Source: Candidatus Poribacteria bacterium (GTDB taxonomy: Bacteria; Poribacteria; WGA-4E; WGA-3G). Taken from it: DNA of 58,444 bases. The notes beneath the pieces are model-generated. The model searched no databases, was not told where the DNA came from, and saw only the letters and a list, made by a program, of their open reading frames with translations. Positions 18,393 through 26,700 of this stretch are shown piece after piece. Both the position numbers and the translations under genes were made by a program. The first letter of the stretch is position 1; every line of letters starts with the position of its first letter. The stretch spans positions 1 to 58,444 of the forward strand of contig JAJDUH010000053.1 in NCBI GenBank assembly GCA_022826805.1, written 5' to 3'.

Positions 18393-18569
18393 ATGCCACA
18401 AGATTACGACAATATGGGGAAAAGTCTATGGACAGACCACGCCATCGACCTTTCAAGATTTGTACTTGGCGAGGAAAATGAAGAACACATACGAGAATCT
18501 AAGCCTTACCAACCTAAACGGAAGGAATTGCTAAAGAGAGGAGGATACTGGAATGGAGGTAACCATTGA
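18393..18569 (+). CDS. Small protein, possible Rpn-family N-terminal remnant
   Basis: A 58-residue protein (MPQDYDNMGKSLWTDHAIDL...). The opening resembles the first residues of Rpn/COG5464 (PD-(D/E)XK transposase-like) proteins, which begin with a YDN-x-GK..L...DFA..VLG pattern; the nuclease core is absent and the rest (KRKELLKRGGYWNGGNH) does not continue the family. There is no ribosome binding site before ATG 18393, fitting a leaderless message; an alternative ATG is at 18414. It overlaps the next gene by 17 nt. It may be a fused remnant now serving as an upstream part of the toxin-antitoxin-like locus. Confidence 0.4.
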   Translation: MPQDYDNMGKSLWTDHAIDLSRFVLGEENEEHIRESKPYQPKRKELLKRGGYWNGGNH

Positions 18570-18810
18570 ATTGACAACCGAACAGATTATTGATTGTATC
18601 CAACGAATGCCGGGAGAAGAAAAATTAGCTGTAGTCCTTGCGCTTGCGAAAGAGTCTCTGTCTCGCCGCGCGGGACGGATGAAATATCTCGAATCAAAAG
18701 TTCGGGAAGTATGCACCGAACGCGGGTTAGATTGGGACGCTATGACGGACGAAGAACGTCAGGATTTCATCAATGATGTTGTTCATGAGGACCGTAAATG
18801 TGCCCTATAG
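18553..18810 (+). CDS. Putative antitoxin of a PIN-type pair
   Basis: An 85-residue protein: N-terminal beta strand and helix (MEVTIELTTEQIIDCIQRMP), the helix EEKLAVVLALAKESL, then a charged region (RMKYLESKVREVC, WDAMTDEERQDFINDVVHED). Small proteins of this shape precede PIN-domain toxin genes in many bacteria and serve as VapB-like antitoxins. The next frame begins inside its 3' end and starts like a PIN toxin but is broken (18798-18869), so this would be an orphan antitoxin. Confidence 0.55.
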   Translation: MEVTIELTTEQIIDCIQRMPGEEKLAVVLALAKESLSRRAGRMKYLESKVREVCTERGLDWDAMTDEERQDFINDVVHEDRKCAL

Positions 18811-18869
18811 TCGTCTACGATACAAATATGCAGATTTTCTTGCACAGTTCCAGTGAAATTCATTGCTAA
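18798..18869 (+). pseudogene. Truncated PIN-domain toxin
   Basis: 23-codon frame MCPIVVYDTNMQIFLHSSSE.., overlapping the antitoxin 3' end by 13 nt. The PIN signature is the first strand with its catalytic Asp (VVYDTN). After about 19 codons the frame runs into a stop and the DUF1156 gene follows 9 nt later, so the rest of the toxin has been lost, presumably through replacement by the methylase segment. Confidence 0.6.
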
Positions 18870-18878
18870 CAAAACGCT

Positions 18879-21668
18879 ATGCCCAATTACCGAAAAAAAC
18901 TCATTGAAGTCAACATACCCCTCCAAGCCATCAACGTGGAATCTGCAAAAGACGCTTCCCTCACACATGGACACCCCTCAACCCTCCATCGCTATTGGGC
19001 ACGCCGACCCCTCGCTGCATGTCGCGCCGTCATCTTCGCCAGCATGGTAGACGACCCTTCCGAATGCAAAGACGAATTTCCAACCGAACCCGAACAGAGT
19101 GCCGAACGCAACCGCCTCCACAACCTCATCAAGCGACTCGTGATATGGAAAAATAGCAACGATGAAAACCTCTTGGCAGAAGCGCGTTACGAAATCGCAT
19201 ACTCAGTCGCACGCAACAACGGCGAAAATCTGACTGACTTTCGATCAAGGTTTAAAAACGACCCCGAAGCCGTTCTAAAATACCTCCGCGACCACTGTCC
19301 TGCTGTCTACGATCCGTTTTGTGGAGGCGGTTCTATTCCGTTGGAAGCACAACGCTTGGGCCTACGCTCCCGCGCCTCCGATCTGAATCCGCTCCCTGTC
19401 CTACTCAACAAGGCGATGATTGAATTGCCCCCGAAGTTCCACAATCAGAACCCCGTTAATCCCGATGCAGATCCGCTGGGGATGTTCACCGGCACCGGGA
19501 GAAGGAGAACGCGCGTCCCGTGGAAGGGCACCGCCGGTCTGGCAGACGACATCCGTTACTACGGGGCTTGGATGCGGGAGGAAGCATACAAACGCATCGG
19601 GCATCTCTATCCCAAAGCAGAATTGCCGGATGGCACCTCTGCTACCGTGGTTGCATGGTTATGGGCGCGCACAGTGCCGTGTATCAATCCAGCTTGTGGT
19701 CTCCAGATGCCGTTGATGAAGACTTTTCAACTGTCAAAAAAGAAGGGGAATGAACATTGGATAAAGCCCGTTGTAGACAGAGAGACAAACAAGCTTTCGT
19801 TTGTTGTTCAATCTCATGATGCAGGAGTCCCAAAAGGCGGGACCGTGAGTAAAAACGGTGCTTTCTGTATCGCTTGTGGTAGTGCAGTTAAATTGCCTTA
19901 TGTCCGGGAACAGGGAAAAGCAGGAAACATCGGAGAGATAATGACAGCGATAATCGCCGAAGGTGAACATAAAAAATTGTTCTTGTCTCCTACTGAAACT
20001 CATATCCAAGCCATCCAGGCTGCTGAACCCACGTGGCACCCGAAAGGAAAACTGCCCGAGCAAGCGAGAAGCATCAGTGTTCAACTCTACGGATTCACAG
20101 AGTGGCATAAACTTTTCACGGACCGGCAACTTATCGCGCTAACTACTTTTAGTAACCTATTAGCAGAGGTTTATCTTCAAATTACAAATGGTGGGGCGAA
20201 AACTGAGTATACTCACACCGTTTGCACTTACCTTTCCCTTGCTGTTGGAAGGATGATTGAAACTAATTGCAGTTTCGCATGGTGGCAGGATCCAAGAGTT
20301 AGGACAGTCTTTACGTCACAGGCAATTCAGATGACCTGGGCATTTGCCGAAGCGAATCCGTTTTCTGCTTCAACACAGAATTGGATGGCACAAGTGGAGT
20401 GGATAGTTAAGGTTATTGAAAATTTACCAGCCTCCGCGACCGGAGGTGAAGTATATCAAGCAGACGCAACTACCACAGTCCATGCTACTGATCGACCGGT
20501 TATTGTCACTGATCCTCCTTACTACGATAATATACACTATGCTGATTCATCTGACTTCTTCTATGTGTGGTTGAGATACATGCTTCGTGATGTCTACCCG
20601 GATCTGTTCGCCGGTATACTGACTCCTAAAGATGAAGAGATAGTCGCCAACAGATATAGGTTTGAAAACCATAATGTTCATTTTGAAGAACTTTTGGGCA
20701 TGGCACTTCTGCAAATCCGAAGCACTGTGCTGAACACATTTCCTACTTCTATTTTCTATGCTTATAAGCAACAAGAAGAGGAACGCGATGGTGTGTCCTC
20801 CACTGGTTGGGAGGTTATGCTCACGGCAGTCGTGAATGCTGGTTTTCAGATAGTTGGCACCTGGCCGATGCGTACAGAGCAGACAAAAGGACAGAAGGCA
20901 AGTAAAAATGCACTTGCATCATCTATTGTTTTAGTTTGCCGCCCGCGTTCTGAAGATGCACCGGTCATAACCCGCAATGAGTTTCTACAAGAACTTAAAA
21001 GGGAGATGCCGCCTGCACTTAACAGACTCACGCGCATCGCTAACATTAGACCTGTCGATCTTGCACAAGCCGCCATCGGACCCGGAATGGAAATATACTC
21101 CCGATATAGCAAAGTAACCCGAATTAGTGGTGAAGTTGTACCGATCCGCGAGGTCCTCATGCACATTAACAATGAAATCACCGCATACCATGAAAAAGAG
21201 ACAGGCGAATTGGATCCGGAGAGTCAGTTCTGCTTGACATGGCTCCAGCAGCACGGCTATACAGAAGGAAATTTCGGCGATGCTTTGGTGCTGGCAACAG
21301 CGAAAGATATAGACATTGATACCATGCACAATCGTGTCCTGATCAGAGAGCGTAGTAAGGTTCAATTACTAAGACCTGAAGAATACGCAAATCGTCAAAA
21401 CAATGAGAATATGACGGCTTGGGAGGGATGCCTACGAATGGTGTGGCATCTATCCGGCGTAGAGAAAAGCGGTGGTATTTCGGGATGTACCGCCGTCGCA
21501 CGCGCCATGCGCGATTACGAGTCAGCGCAACGTCTGGCACGTGTCCTATACGCCTACTATGATGCTCGCGGTGATGCCGAGAGCGCAGCACGCTACAACA
21601 ACCTCGTAACCCAGTGGCAGTACATCTCACAATCCATGGGGGCACCGGAACAGACAGATCTATTTTAG
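18879..21668 (+). CDS. DUF1156 adenine-specific DNA methyltransferase
   Basis: A 929-residue COG1743 methylase. The N-terminal DUF1156 domain is clear (LIEVNIPLQAINVESAKD, then STLHRYWARRPLAACRAV). Motif I-like region: VYDPFCGGGSIPLEAQRLG near residue 145, followed by ASDLNPLPVLL. Motif IV is VTDPPYYDNIHYADSSDFF near residue 544, the catalytic DPPY of N6-adenine or N4-cytosine enzymes. Two Zn-ribbon halves, CINPACG and CIACGSAVKLP, flank a central insertion. It should modify host DNA to mark self, acting with the HEPN-DUF499 ATPase encoded upstream. No helicase or nuclease gene of the usual larger cassette is seen, so the system is either minimal or incomplete. Confidence 0.9.
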   Translation: MPNYRKKLIEVNIPLQAINVESAKDASLTHGHPSTLHRYWARRPLAACRAVIFASMVDDPSECKDEFPTEPEQSAERNRLHNLIKRLVIWKNSNDENLLAEARYEIAYSVARNNGENLTDFRSRFKNDPEAVLKYLRDHCPAVYDPFCGGGSIPLEAQRLGLRSRASDLNPLPVLLNKAMIELPPKFHNQNPVNPDADPLGMFTGTGRRRTRVPWKGTAGLADDIRYYGAWMREEAYKRIGHLYPKAELPDGTSATVVAWLWARTVPCINPACGLQMPLMKTFQLSKKKGNEHWIKPVVDRETNKLSFVVQSHDAGVPKGGTVSKNGAFCIACGSAVKLPYVREQGKAGNIGEIMTAIIAEGEHKKLFLSPTETHIQAIQAAEPTWHPKGKLPEQARSISVQLYGFTEWHKLFTDRQLIALTTFSNLLAEVYLQITNGGAKTEYTHTVCTYLSLAVGRMIETNCSFAWWQDPRVRTVFTSQAIQMTWAFAEANPFSASTQNWMAQVEWIVKVIENLPASATGGEVYQADATTTVHATDRPVIVTDPPYYDNIHYADSSDFFYVWLRYMLRDVYPDLFAGILTPKDEEIVANRYRFENHNVHFEELLGMALLQIRSTVLNTFPTSIFYAYKQQEEERDGVSSTGWEVMLTAVVNAGFQIVGTWPMRTEQTKGQKASKNALASSIVLVCRPRSEDAPVITRNEFLQELKREMPPALNRLTRIANIRPVDLAQAAIGPGMEIYSRYSKVTRISGEVVPIREVLMHINNEITAYHEKETGELDPESQFCLTWLQQHGYTEGNFGDALVLATAKDIDIDTMHNRVLIRERSKVQLLRPEEYANRQNNENMTAWEGCLRMVWHLSGVEKSGGISGCTAVARAMRDYESAQRLARVLYAYYDARGDAESAARYNNLVTQWQYISQSMGAPEQTDLF

Positions 21669-21783
21669 CACATTTTTGAGCGTTTTCCGAAGAATTGAAC
21701 GACTCTGCGCTCTTGTTGAATGACACTTGACATTCAACAAGAAATGTGATTTACTATAGGCAATGCACAATGGAGAAAAACCG

Positions 21784-22191
21784 ATGAAAACCATGATACT
21801 TTTCACAACCCTCTTTTCTTTTCTGATCTCTTTACCGGTCTCTGCGGAACTTACAGATGCTGACCTTGATAAGATACGGCTGCTGATCCTTGAGTCTGAA
21901 AAACGCATGAAAGAAGATATTGCTGAATTAAGTACCGAGATTGTCGAATCTGAAAAACGCATGAAAGCAGGCCTGGCGACTTTGCAAATTGACGTCGCCC
22001 GATTAGAAGGAAGTGTCCGCAGCATAGAAAAAATGATAAGTTGGCTGATGGTGCTGATCGTTGTCGTTGTTGCTGTGCCAAGTGGCATTACGGCATGGCG
22101 CAGCAGAAAAGACCGTGAGCAAGAGAAAATTAATCAGGAACTCCGAGAAGAAATAGAAATGTTGAAGCAGCGGCAGCCCTTCAGCTCCTAA
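21784..22191 (+). CDS. Small exported coiled-coil membrane protein
   Basis: A 135-residue protein from ATG 21784, behind GGAG (the frame opens at 21763 but lacks a site). Signal peptide MILFTTLFSFLISLPVSA, then two near-identical heptad segments (LESEKRMKEDIAEL, VESEKRMKAGLATL) forming a coiled coil, one transmembrane helix (ISWLMVLIVVVVAVPSGI) and a highly charged tail. A TTGACA at 21727 lies upstream with a TACTAT box 19 nt further. Function unknown; the shape suggests a membrane-anchored structural or sensor-adaptor protein. Confidence 0.7.
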   Translation: MKTMILFTTLFSFLISLPVSAELTDADLDKIRLLILESEKRMKEDIAELSTEIVESEKRMKAGLATLQIDVARLEGSVRSIEKMISWLMVLIVVVVAVPSGITAWRSRKDREQEKINQELREEIEMLKQRQPFSS

Positions 22192-22275
22192 CTTACACAG
22201 ACAACTTTCCATATCTCAACCGAGCAATCGCCCCGCGTGATGCTATCTCTGCTTTTACAGACATGGATGGACTTC

Positions 22276-22301
22276 GTAGGGGCGGGGTCTCCTCACCCGT
22301 C
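22276..22301. repeat. GGGGCGGGG-type intergenic repeat
   Basis: GTAGGGGCGGGGTCTCCTCACCCGTC, a diverged copy of the intergenic hairpin family located just before the broken nuclease gene. Confidence 0.5.
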
Positions 22302-22352
22302 TTGGATTACTACAATTCTGTCCATCCGAATACCACCAACGGGAGACAACGC

Positions 22353-22730
22353 ATGCGCGACAGCGTCACCCCCTACGTCCTACAGTACCAACTCAAGCGC
22401 AACCTACGTCCTTTCACACGCGAAGATATCCTACAATTGCCCACCGGACGGAGTGGCGTATATGCCCTCTAGCGAAAAACCGGCACTGAAGGTCGGAACG
22501 AGTGTCTCTACGTCGGCGAATCCACAACCTGTGTCCGAAGACGACTGTTACAGCACTATTCAAACGCACAGAACGACGGACTCCACTCACAACTCCGTAT
22601 GTTTAGACCGATTGTTCAATTTTCCGTAGAATTCACAGAGGATGCCGAAGAAACCGTCTTATTAGAAACCGAACTCATCCGCGAGTGGAAACCAAAAACC
22701 AATCTGAAAATGAATCCCGACAAATCTTAA
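22353..22730 (+). pseudogene. GIY-YIG nuclease gene split by an amber stop
   Basis: ATG 22353 behind GGGAG starts MRDSVTPYVLQYQLKRNLRP. The GIY-YIG half-motifs are GVYAL, then TAG at 22470-22472, then in the same frame RKTGTEGRNECLYVGES.. with the conserved arginine (VRRRLLQHY) and catalytic Glu region (VLLETELIREWKPKTNLKM). Only one base change separates it from an intact 125-residue single-domain nuclease, so the inactivation is recent, a sequencing error, or suppressed. Nothing suggests pyrrolysine use. Confidence 0.75.
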
Positions 22731-22911
22731 TACGGTATTGAAAGTTACCGATGGTGCTTAGAAAATTCGTTAAAAATAAATTCACAACTGTGATTCACGG
22801 AGAATAGGTTTATTTGACGTTAAGAACCCACGTGACACCTATGCTGAGAAAATTCTCCGTGAAACCTCCGTGAATCGCGCTGAAAACTGATCCTGCAATA
22901 GGAGGATTTCA

Positions 22912-23961
22912 ATGCGTTTTCGACTTTTTATTTTACTCATATTCATAACTGCCATGCTTTCAGGTTGCGAGAAGGCGCGACAAATCGTTACACCGCAAAA
23001 GGGGACAGCCCCGGGCACTTGTACGGACGGAACCCGCGTGTTGAAGGTCGGCTTTTATGCCCATTTCGCGCCTGTTAGTTACAGTGCTGACGGAGATCCT
23101 GCTTCAACTGCGTTCAATACACATCTCGGTTACGAAGCAGATCTATTAACTGCACTTGAAGCGATGGAAGGGGCGGGTTTGACGTTCTCTCGAACGGCTA
23201 TCACCGAATGGGAGGACATCTGGCTAAAGTCCACTGAACCCGCGTATGATATTATCGGAGGCGGCATTACCATTCTGGAGTCCCGGAGGCAAGATGCAAC
23301 GGGTATGCCTGTCGTCACCTTTACATCCGGACATATCACGTTTCGGCAAACACTTTTAGTGCGTGCTGAAGACGCGAGACGTCTCTCCACGCATGCAGCC
23401 CTCAACAGTGAAGTTCGCGTTGGTGCACTTCCCGGCACGACGGGTGAGGCGCGTTTACTTCAACTCACCGGGTTTGTTGATGCTGACGGTGTCCTTCTAT
23501 CAGGCACCCGGATTGAAACTCGTGACAGGGCTGTGATTGCCGACGGCACAACGGCTTACACAATTACAGCTGCCGGTGCCTCTCCAAACCTGGTGGGTAG
23601 GCAGCATCTCTATCCACCTACGGAAACCATGCCGCAGGTCATCTATCTCGGTGAGGTCTTGGGGGAGGCAGAGTTGCTTGAGGCACTCGTCTCGGGTCGT
23701 ATTGACGCGATTGCGCGAGGTGAAATCGGAAATCAGGATGCCGCACACGCTTCGCACAGTGATCTTGTCGTCACCGCTTTTGATGAGCAGATAGAGTATG
23801 GCGGATTTACACTCGCCCTCGAAGATGCCAATCTCGCCGCTTGCCTTGATGAAAAACTTGACTATCTGACGGGTAACAAAAGCATCGGTTATGGAGAATG
23901 GTTGCAGGATCCATCGGTATTCATGAAACGTGCCAAGCAGTGGAATGTCATAGTAGAATAG
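22912..23961 (+). CDS. Solute-binding lipoprotein, family 3
   Basis: A 349-residue periplasmic binding-protein-like lipoprotein. Start ATG has GGAGG 6 nt upstream; the signal ends in a lipobox (ITAMLSGC). The SBP family 3 pattern is visible: KVGFYAHFAPVSY, GYEADLLTALEAM, YDIIGGGITILESRR, ALPGTTGEARLLQ and RIDAIARGEIGN. Relatives bind amino acids or act as cyclohexadienyl or arogenate dehydratases. No permease genes are adjacent, so the ligand and role (transport, sensing or enzyme) are open. Confidence 0.82.
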   Translation: MRFRLFILLIFITAMLSGCEKARQIVTPQKGTAPGTCTDGTRVLKVGFYAHFAPVSYSADGDPASTAFNTHLGYEADLLTALEAMEGAGLTFSRTAITEWEDIWLKSTEPAYDIIGGGITILESRRQDATGMPVVTFTSGHITFRQTLLVRAEDARRLSTHAALNSEVRVGALPGTTGEARLLQLTGFVDADGVLLSGTRIETRDRAVIADGTTAYTITAAGASPNLVGRQHLYPPTETMPQVIYLGEVLGEAELLEALVSGRIDAIARGEIGNQDAAHASHSDLVVTAFDEQIEYGGFTLALEDANLAACLDEKLDYLTGNKSIGYGEWLQDPSVFMKRAKQWNVIVE

Positions 23962-24016
23962 GCAATTTTAGGTCTCCTGTCATTGTAGGTTTTACTATAT
24001 AGTAGACATAAAAAAC

Positions 24017-24045
24017 TTGACAGTAGAACCGAAATAGGTTAATAT
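24017..24045 (+). promoter_or_regulatory. Sigma70 promoter of the second Gfo gene
   Basis: TTGACA at 24017-24022, 17-nt spacer, TAATAT at 24040-24045, about 157 nt before the ATG at 24202. A hairpin repeat (CCCGCATAG..CGTATCGGG, near 24142-24166) lies in the leader. Confidence 0.6.
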
Positions 24046-24201
24046 TGTCGCATTACTATCAGAGCGGATACGAGACTTTAAAGAAACTTAATTGTTAAGA
24101 GGACAGTTGAGGTTCATCGCAAACTGGCTTTTGACAGGCGCCCGCATAGCCATTAGCGTATCGGGCTGAAAAAGCCAAGCAGGAACCCAATCGTTAAAAA
24201 T

Positions 24202-25365
24202 ATGAAAACTTACCGCGTTGCCATATTAGGATGCCGAAGTCGAGGCACCTCAGCAGCAAAGGCATATCACGCACATCCGCGCACCGAAATCGTGGCACTC
24301 TGCGACCTCGTCCAAGAGCGGTTAGAGACCCTCGGCGACATCGTGGACGTCCCTGCCTCAGCACACTTCACCGATTTAGACGAGATGATTCGGCAGACAG
24401 TACCCGATATCGTAGCAATCCCAACAGCGACAGAGGCACACTATCCACTCTGTATGCGCGTTCTTGAACACGATGTGAACATTGAGGTCGAGAAACCGCT
24501 CTGCATTGATCTCGTTCAGGCAGACGAGGTACTAGCGAAGGCGAAAGAAAAAAATGCTCGCGTTGCTGTGCATCATCAACGGCGTACCAGTCCGTCGATG
24601 CAGGCGGTCGCCAAAGCCTTAGACGAAGGAAAACTCGGTGACCTCCGTTACATCTATGCCAGTGGAAAGGGCTACTATGCTGGTTACGGATTAATGAACA
24701 TTGGAACACATGTTGTTAACAATATGCTCCGTTTCGGTGGAAGGTGCCGAAGCGTTGTGACGCAAGCGACGACGGGTGGTCGCGCCATCATCCACGATGA
24801 TGTCCTTCCCTCACCGGCTGGTATGGGGACAGTCGCAGCGGAATATGTTACGGCAACGCTCCAATTCGACGGAAACGTCACCGGCACCCTCATTCAACAC
24901 AGATTCCCAAAGATTGATACCGATGCGTATGTTATGGAACTCTACGGCACCCAAGGTAGACTCTTCTGGTCGGAATTGAAGGGTTCGTGGTGGCTACCTA
25001 CGCCACATTTCGTCCCTGATGGCACGCATGACCAGTGGCAGGCACTCCCGTCTATCTATCCTGAGCATTTTGACCCCGATAAGGGCGCAAATGCTGATGA
25101 TTACTGCTTCGTTGACGAATATGTGAACGCATTAGATGAAAACCGAGAGCACATGTCTAACGGCGAAGAGGGGCGTCATGTCATTGAGATTCTAATGGGC
25201 ATCTTTGAGTCCGCTATCTATGGTAGACGTGTGGCGTTGCCTCAGAAAAACCGGGAACATCCCCTATTACAGTGGCGTGAAGAAGCCGGTTTAGGCGAAG
25301 TAAGAGAGATGCCACGCGATTACGGCACTTGGCTGTCCTTAGAAGACGAACGCTTGTATAGATAG
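24202..25365 (+). CDS. Gfo/Idh/MocA family oxidoreductase
   Basis: A 387-residue NAD(P)-binding oxidoreductase. The Rossmann strand is VAILGCRSRGTSAAKAY; the family motif is VEKPLCIDLVQAD; the helix following is KVAVHHQRRTS-like (VAVHHQRRTSPSMQAV). The C-terminal part ends in a conserved enzyme-type tail (GEEGRHVIEILMGIFESA). It heads a run with a PhyH dioxygenase and an enolase-superfamily enzyme on the same strand, consistent with catabolism of a sugar acid or polyol. Confidence 0.87.
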   Translation: MKTYRVAILGCRSRGTSAAKAYHAHPRTEIVALCDLVQERLETLGDIVDVPASAHFTDLDEMIRQTVPDIVAIPTATEAHYPLCMRVLEHDVNIEVEKPLCIDLVQADEVLAKAKEKNARVAVHHQRRTSPSMQAVAKALDEGKLGDLRYIYASGKGYYAGYGLMNIGTHVVNNMLRFGGRCRSVVTQATTGGRAIIHDDVLPSPAGMGTVAAEYVTATLQFDGNVTGTLIQHRFPKIDTDAYVMELYGTQGRLFWSELKGSWWLPTPHFVPDGTHDQWQALPSIYPEHFDPDKGANADDYCFVDEYVNALDENREHMSNGEEGRHVIEILMGIFESAIYGRRVALPQKNREHPLLQWREEAGLGEVREMPRDYGTWLSLEDERLYR

Positions 25366-25451
25366 TCTTCAGTTATCAGTTGTCAGATAATGTCAGCTAA
25401 GCGTTGTGGGTATTACCAACGTTGGCAATTGCCACAAAGTCTCTGTACTAA

Positions 25452-25483
25452 GAACTGAAAGGTTTGCGTAGCAAACCGTACTG
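25452..25483. repeat. GGTTTGC-GTA-GCAAACC hairpin repeat
   Basis: Hairpin 25461-25477 within ACTGAAA..GTACTGA. A second copy with the same flanks is at 39944-39960. Both lie just before or after gene ends in AC-rich linker DNA. Confidence 0.6.
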
Positions 25484-25512
25484 AGGACTGTTAACTATTA
25501 AAGGGAAAAACC

Positions 25513-26319
25513 ATGCCGAATCCTACGACAAATGCTGACAATCTGCCACCAATCCCACTCACGGAAGAACAACGTTATCTCTTTGATACTCGTGGCTGGC
25601 TCCTGTTTCCAGGGATACTCAGCGAGACAGAAATCAAAGAGATGCGCGAGTTCTGCTACCAACTCAAGCAGGATCCCGAATCAATTCCTGAACACCACCG
25701 TTCTCCTATCGGGGGTCCTCTTGAAGTGCTGACCGATCATCCGGTTGTGTTCGGATTTATGGATGAGTTTCTGACGTCGGGGTATGCCAACGAGAATTGC
25801 TACGGCTTCCGACTGGAAGGCACATTCCTAACCATTCGTCCGAACGGACACGATAACTTTGCCCCGCATGGCGGACGCGGGATGCTCAATTTCCCCGGCA
25901 ACTCGCATACCTATCATCTACATTACGACAAGGCACACAGTGGATTGACGCGCGTCGTCTGGGAACTTAATCCCGTTCAAGAAGGTGGTGGTGGAACAAT
26001 GTTCCTTACCGGCAGCCATAAAGGAGCGTTTCCCGCACCCCAGTCAACAAAAGATCGCAATTCGCCGCTCTGGGAGGATTACTCCTGTCCTGCTGGCTCT
26101 ATGCTTATTTTCACGGAGGCAATTACGCATACGGGTGCGAGGTGGACAGACGAAGAAATTGATCGAGTCGCGATTTTCCACTGCTATAATACTGTTGGAA
26201 ACAAATGGCATAAATGGGAACCGCACCCGAAGCATGTTGAAGAGATGCCCTTCAAACGTCAAACGCTCTTTCGTCCCGTCCACTGTCAGGACAATACACC
26301 AACCTTGGAGGCGGTATAG
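25513..26319 (+). CDS. Phytanoyl-CoA dioxygenase family protein
   Basis: Fe(II)/2-oxoglutarate-dependent oxygenase-like protein, 268 residues. The metal ligands fit the family: HxD in YHLHYDKAHSG near residue 137, the distal His in EAITHTGARWTDEE near residue 200, and the 2-oxoglutarate-binding Arg in DRVAIFHCYN. Start ATG is preceded by AAAGGGAAAAACC. It lies between Gfo and enolase-superfamily genes. The substrate cannot be read. Confidence 0.85.
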   Translation: MPNPTTNADNLPPIPLTEEQRYLFDTRGWLLFPGILSETEIKEMREFCYQLKQDPESIPEHHRSPIGGPLEVLTDHPVVFGFMDEFLTSGYANENCYGFRLEGTFLTIRPNGHDNFAPHGGRGMLNFPGNSHTYHLHYDKAHSGLTRVVWELNPVQEGGGGTMFLTGSHKGAFPAPQSTKDRNSPLWEDYSCPAGSMLIFTEAITHTGARWTDEEIDRVAIFHCYNTVGNKWHKWEPHPKHVEEMPFKRQTLFRPVHCQDNTPTLEAV

Positions 26320-26326
26320 TTAACTT

Positions 26327-26554
26327 ATGGCACATATTGATAAGGTTAAGGAGGAAATTGGTTGGTTAAAGGTGATCTTTGCCATTTTCATAGCTACTGT
26401 TCTTTCTTTGATTGCTTGGCTAGTTGAGAATTATGGAAAGGGTCAAAGGCTCCTTCTTGTAATTGGTCGAGTCGCGGCATTTCTGATTATGTTAGCAACC
26501 ATTAAGATAAATAGTGTTGCGAAACAAAAGATTAATAAATTGGAGGAATTGTGA
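26327..26554 (+). CDS. Small two-helix membrane protein
   Basis: 75 residues with two predicted transmembrane helices (VIFAIFIATVLSLIAWLV and LVIGRVAAFLIMLATI) between charged ends (MAHIDKVKEEIGWLK.. and SVAKQKINKLEEL). Its TGA overlaps the ATG of the next small gene, so the two form a translationally coupled pair. Proteins of this shape are widespread and uncharacterised. Confidence 0.65.
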   Translation: MAHIDKVKEEIGWLKVIFAIFIATVLSLIAWLVENYGKGQRLLLVIGRVAAFLIMLATIKINSVAKQKINKLEEL

Positions 26555-26634
26555 TGGAGTGGTTCGTAGTCAGTGTATTTGTGGCGTTTCTTCTTACGCT
26601 TGGTATAGTTGTCCGAACCGCCACAAAAGATTAA
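26554..26634 (+). CDS. 26-residue membrane peptide
   Basis: MEWFVVSVFVAFLLTLGIVV.. ending RTATKD: a single hydrophobic helix with a charged tail. The ATG overlaps the preceding stop (TGATG) and GGAGG lies 9 nt before it (inside the upstream gene), which supports real translation. It is too short for homology by eye; partner subunit or toxin-like peptide are possibilities. Confidence 0.55.
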   Translation: MEWFVVSVFVAFLLTLGIVVRTATKD

Positions 26635-26700
26635 ACTATTGCCTCACCTACTTTAAATCTCAGGGTGAGTTCATCAGACACTACAGATTGAGAGCAGAAA

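Noticed and set aside
22470..22472. Pyrrolysine codon
   Set aside because: There is no pylTSBCD gene in the window and the TAG lies in a loop position of a nuclease not known to use pyrrolysine; one-base damage is simpler.
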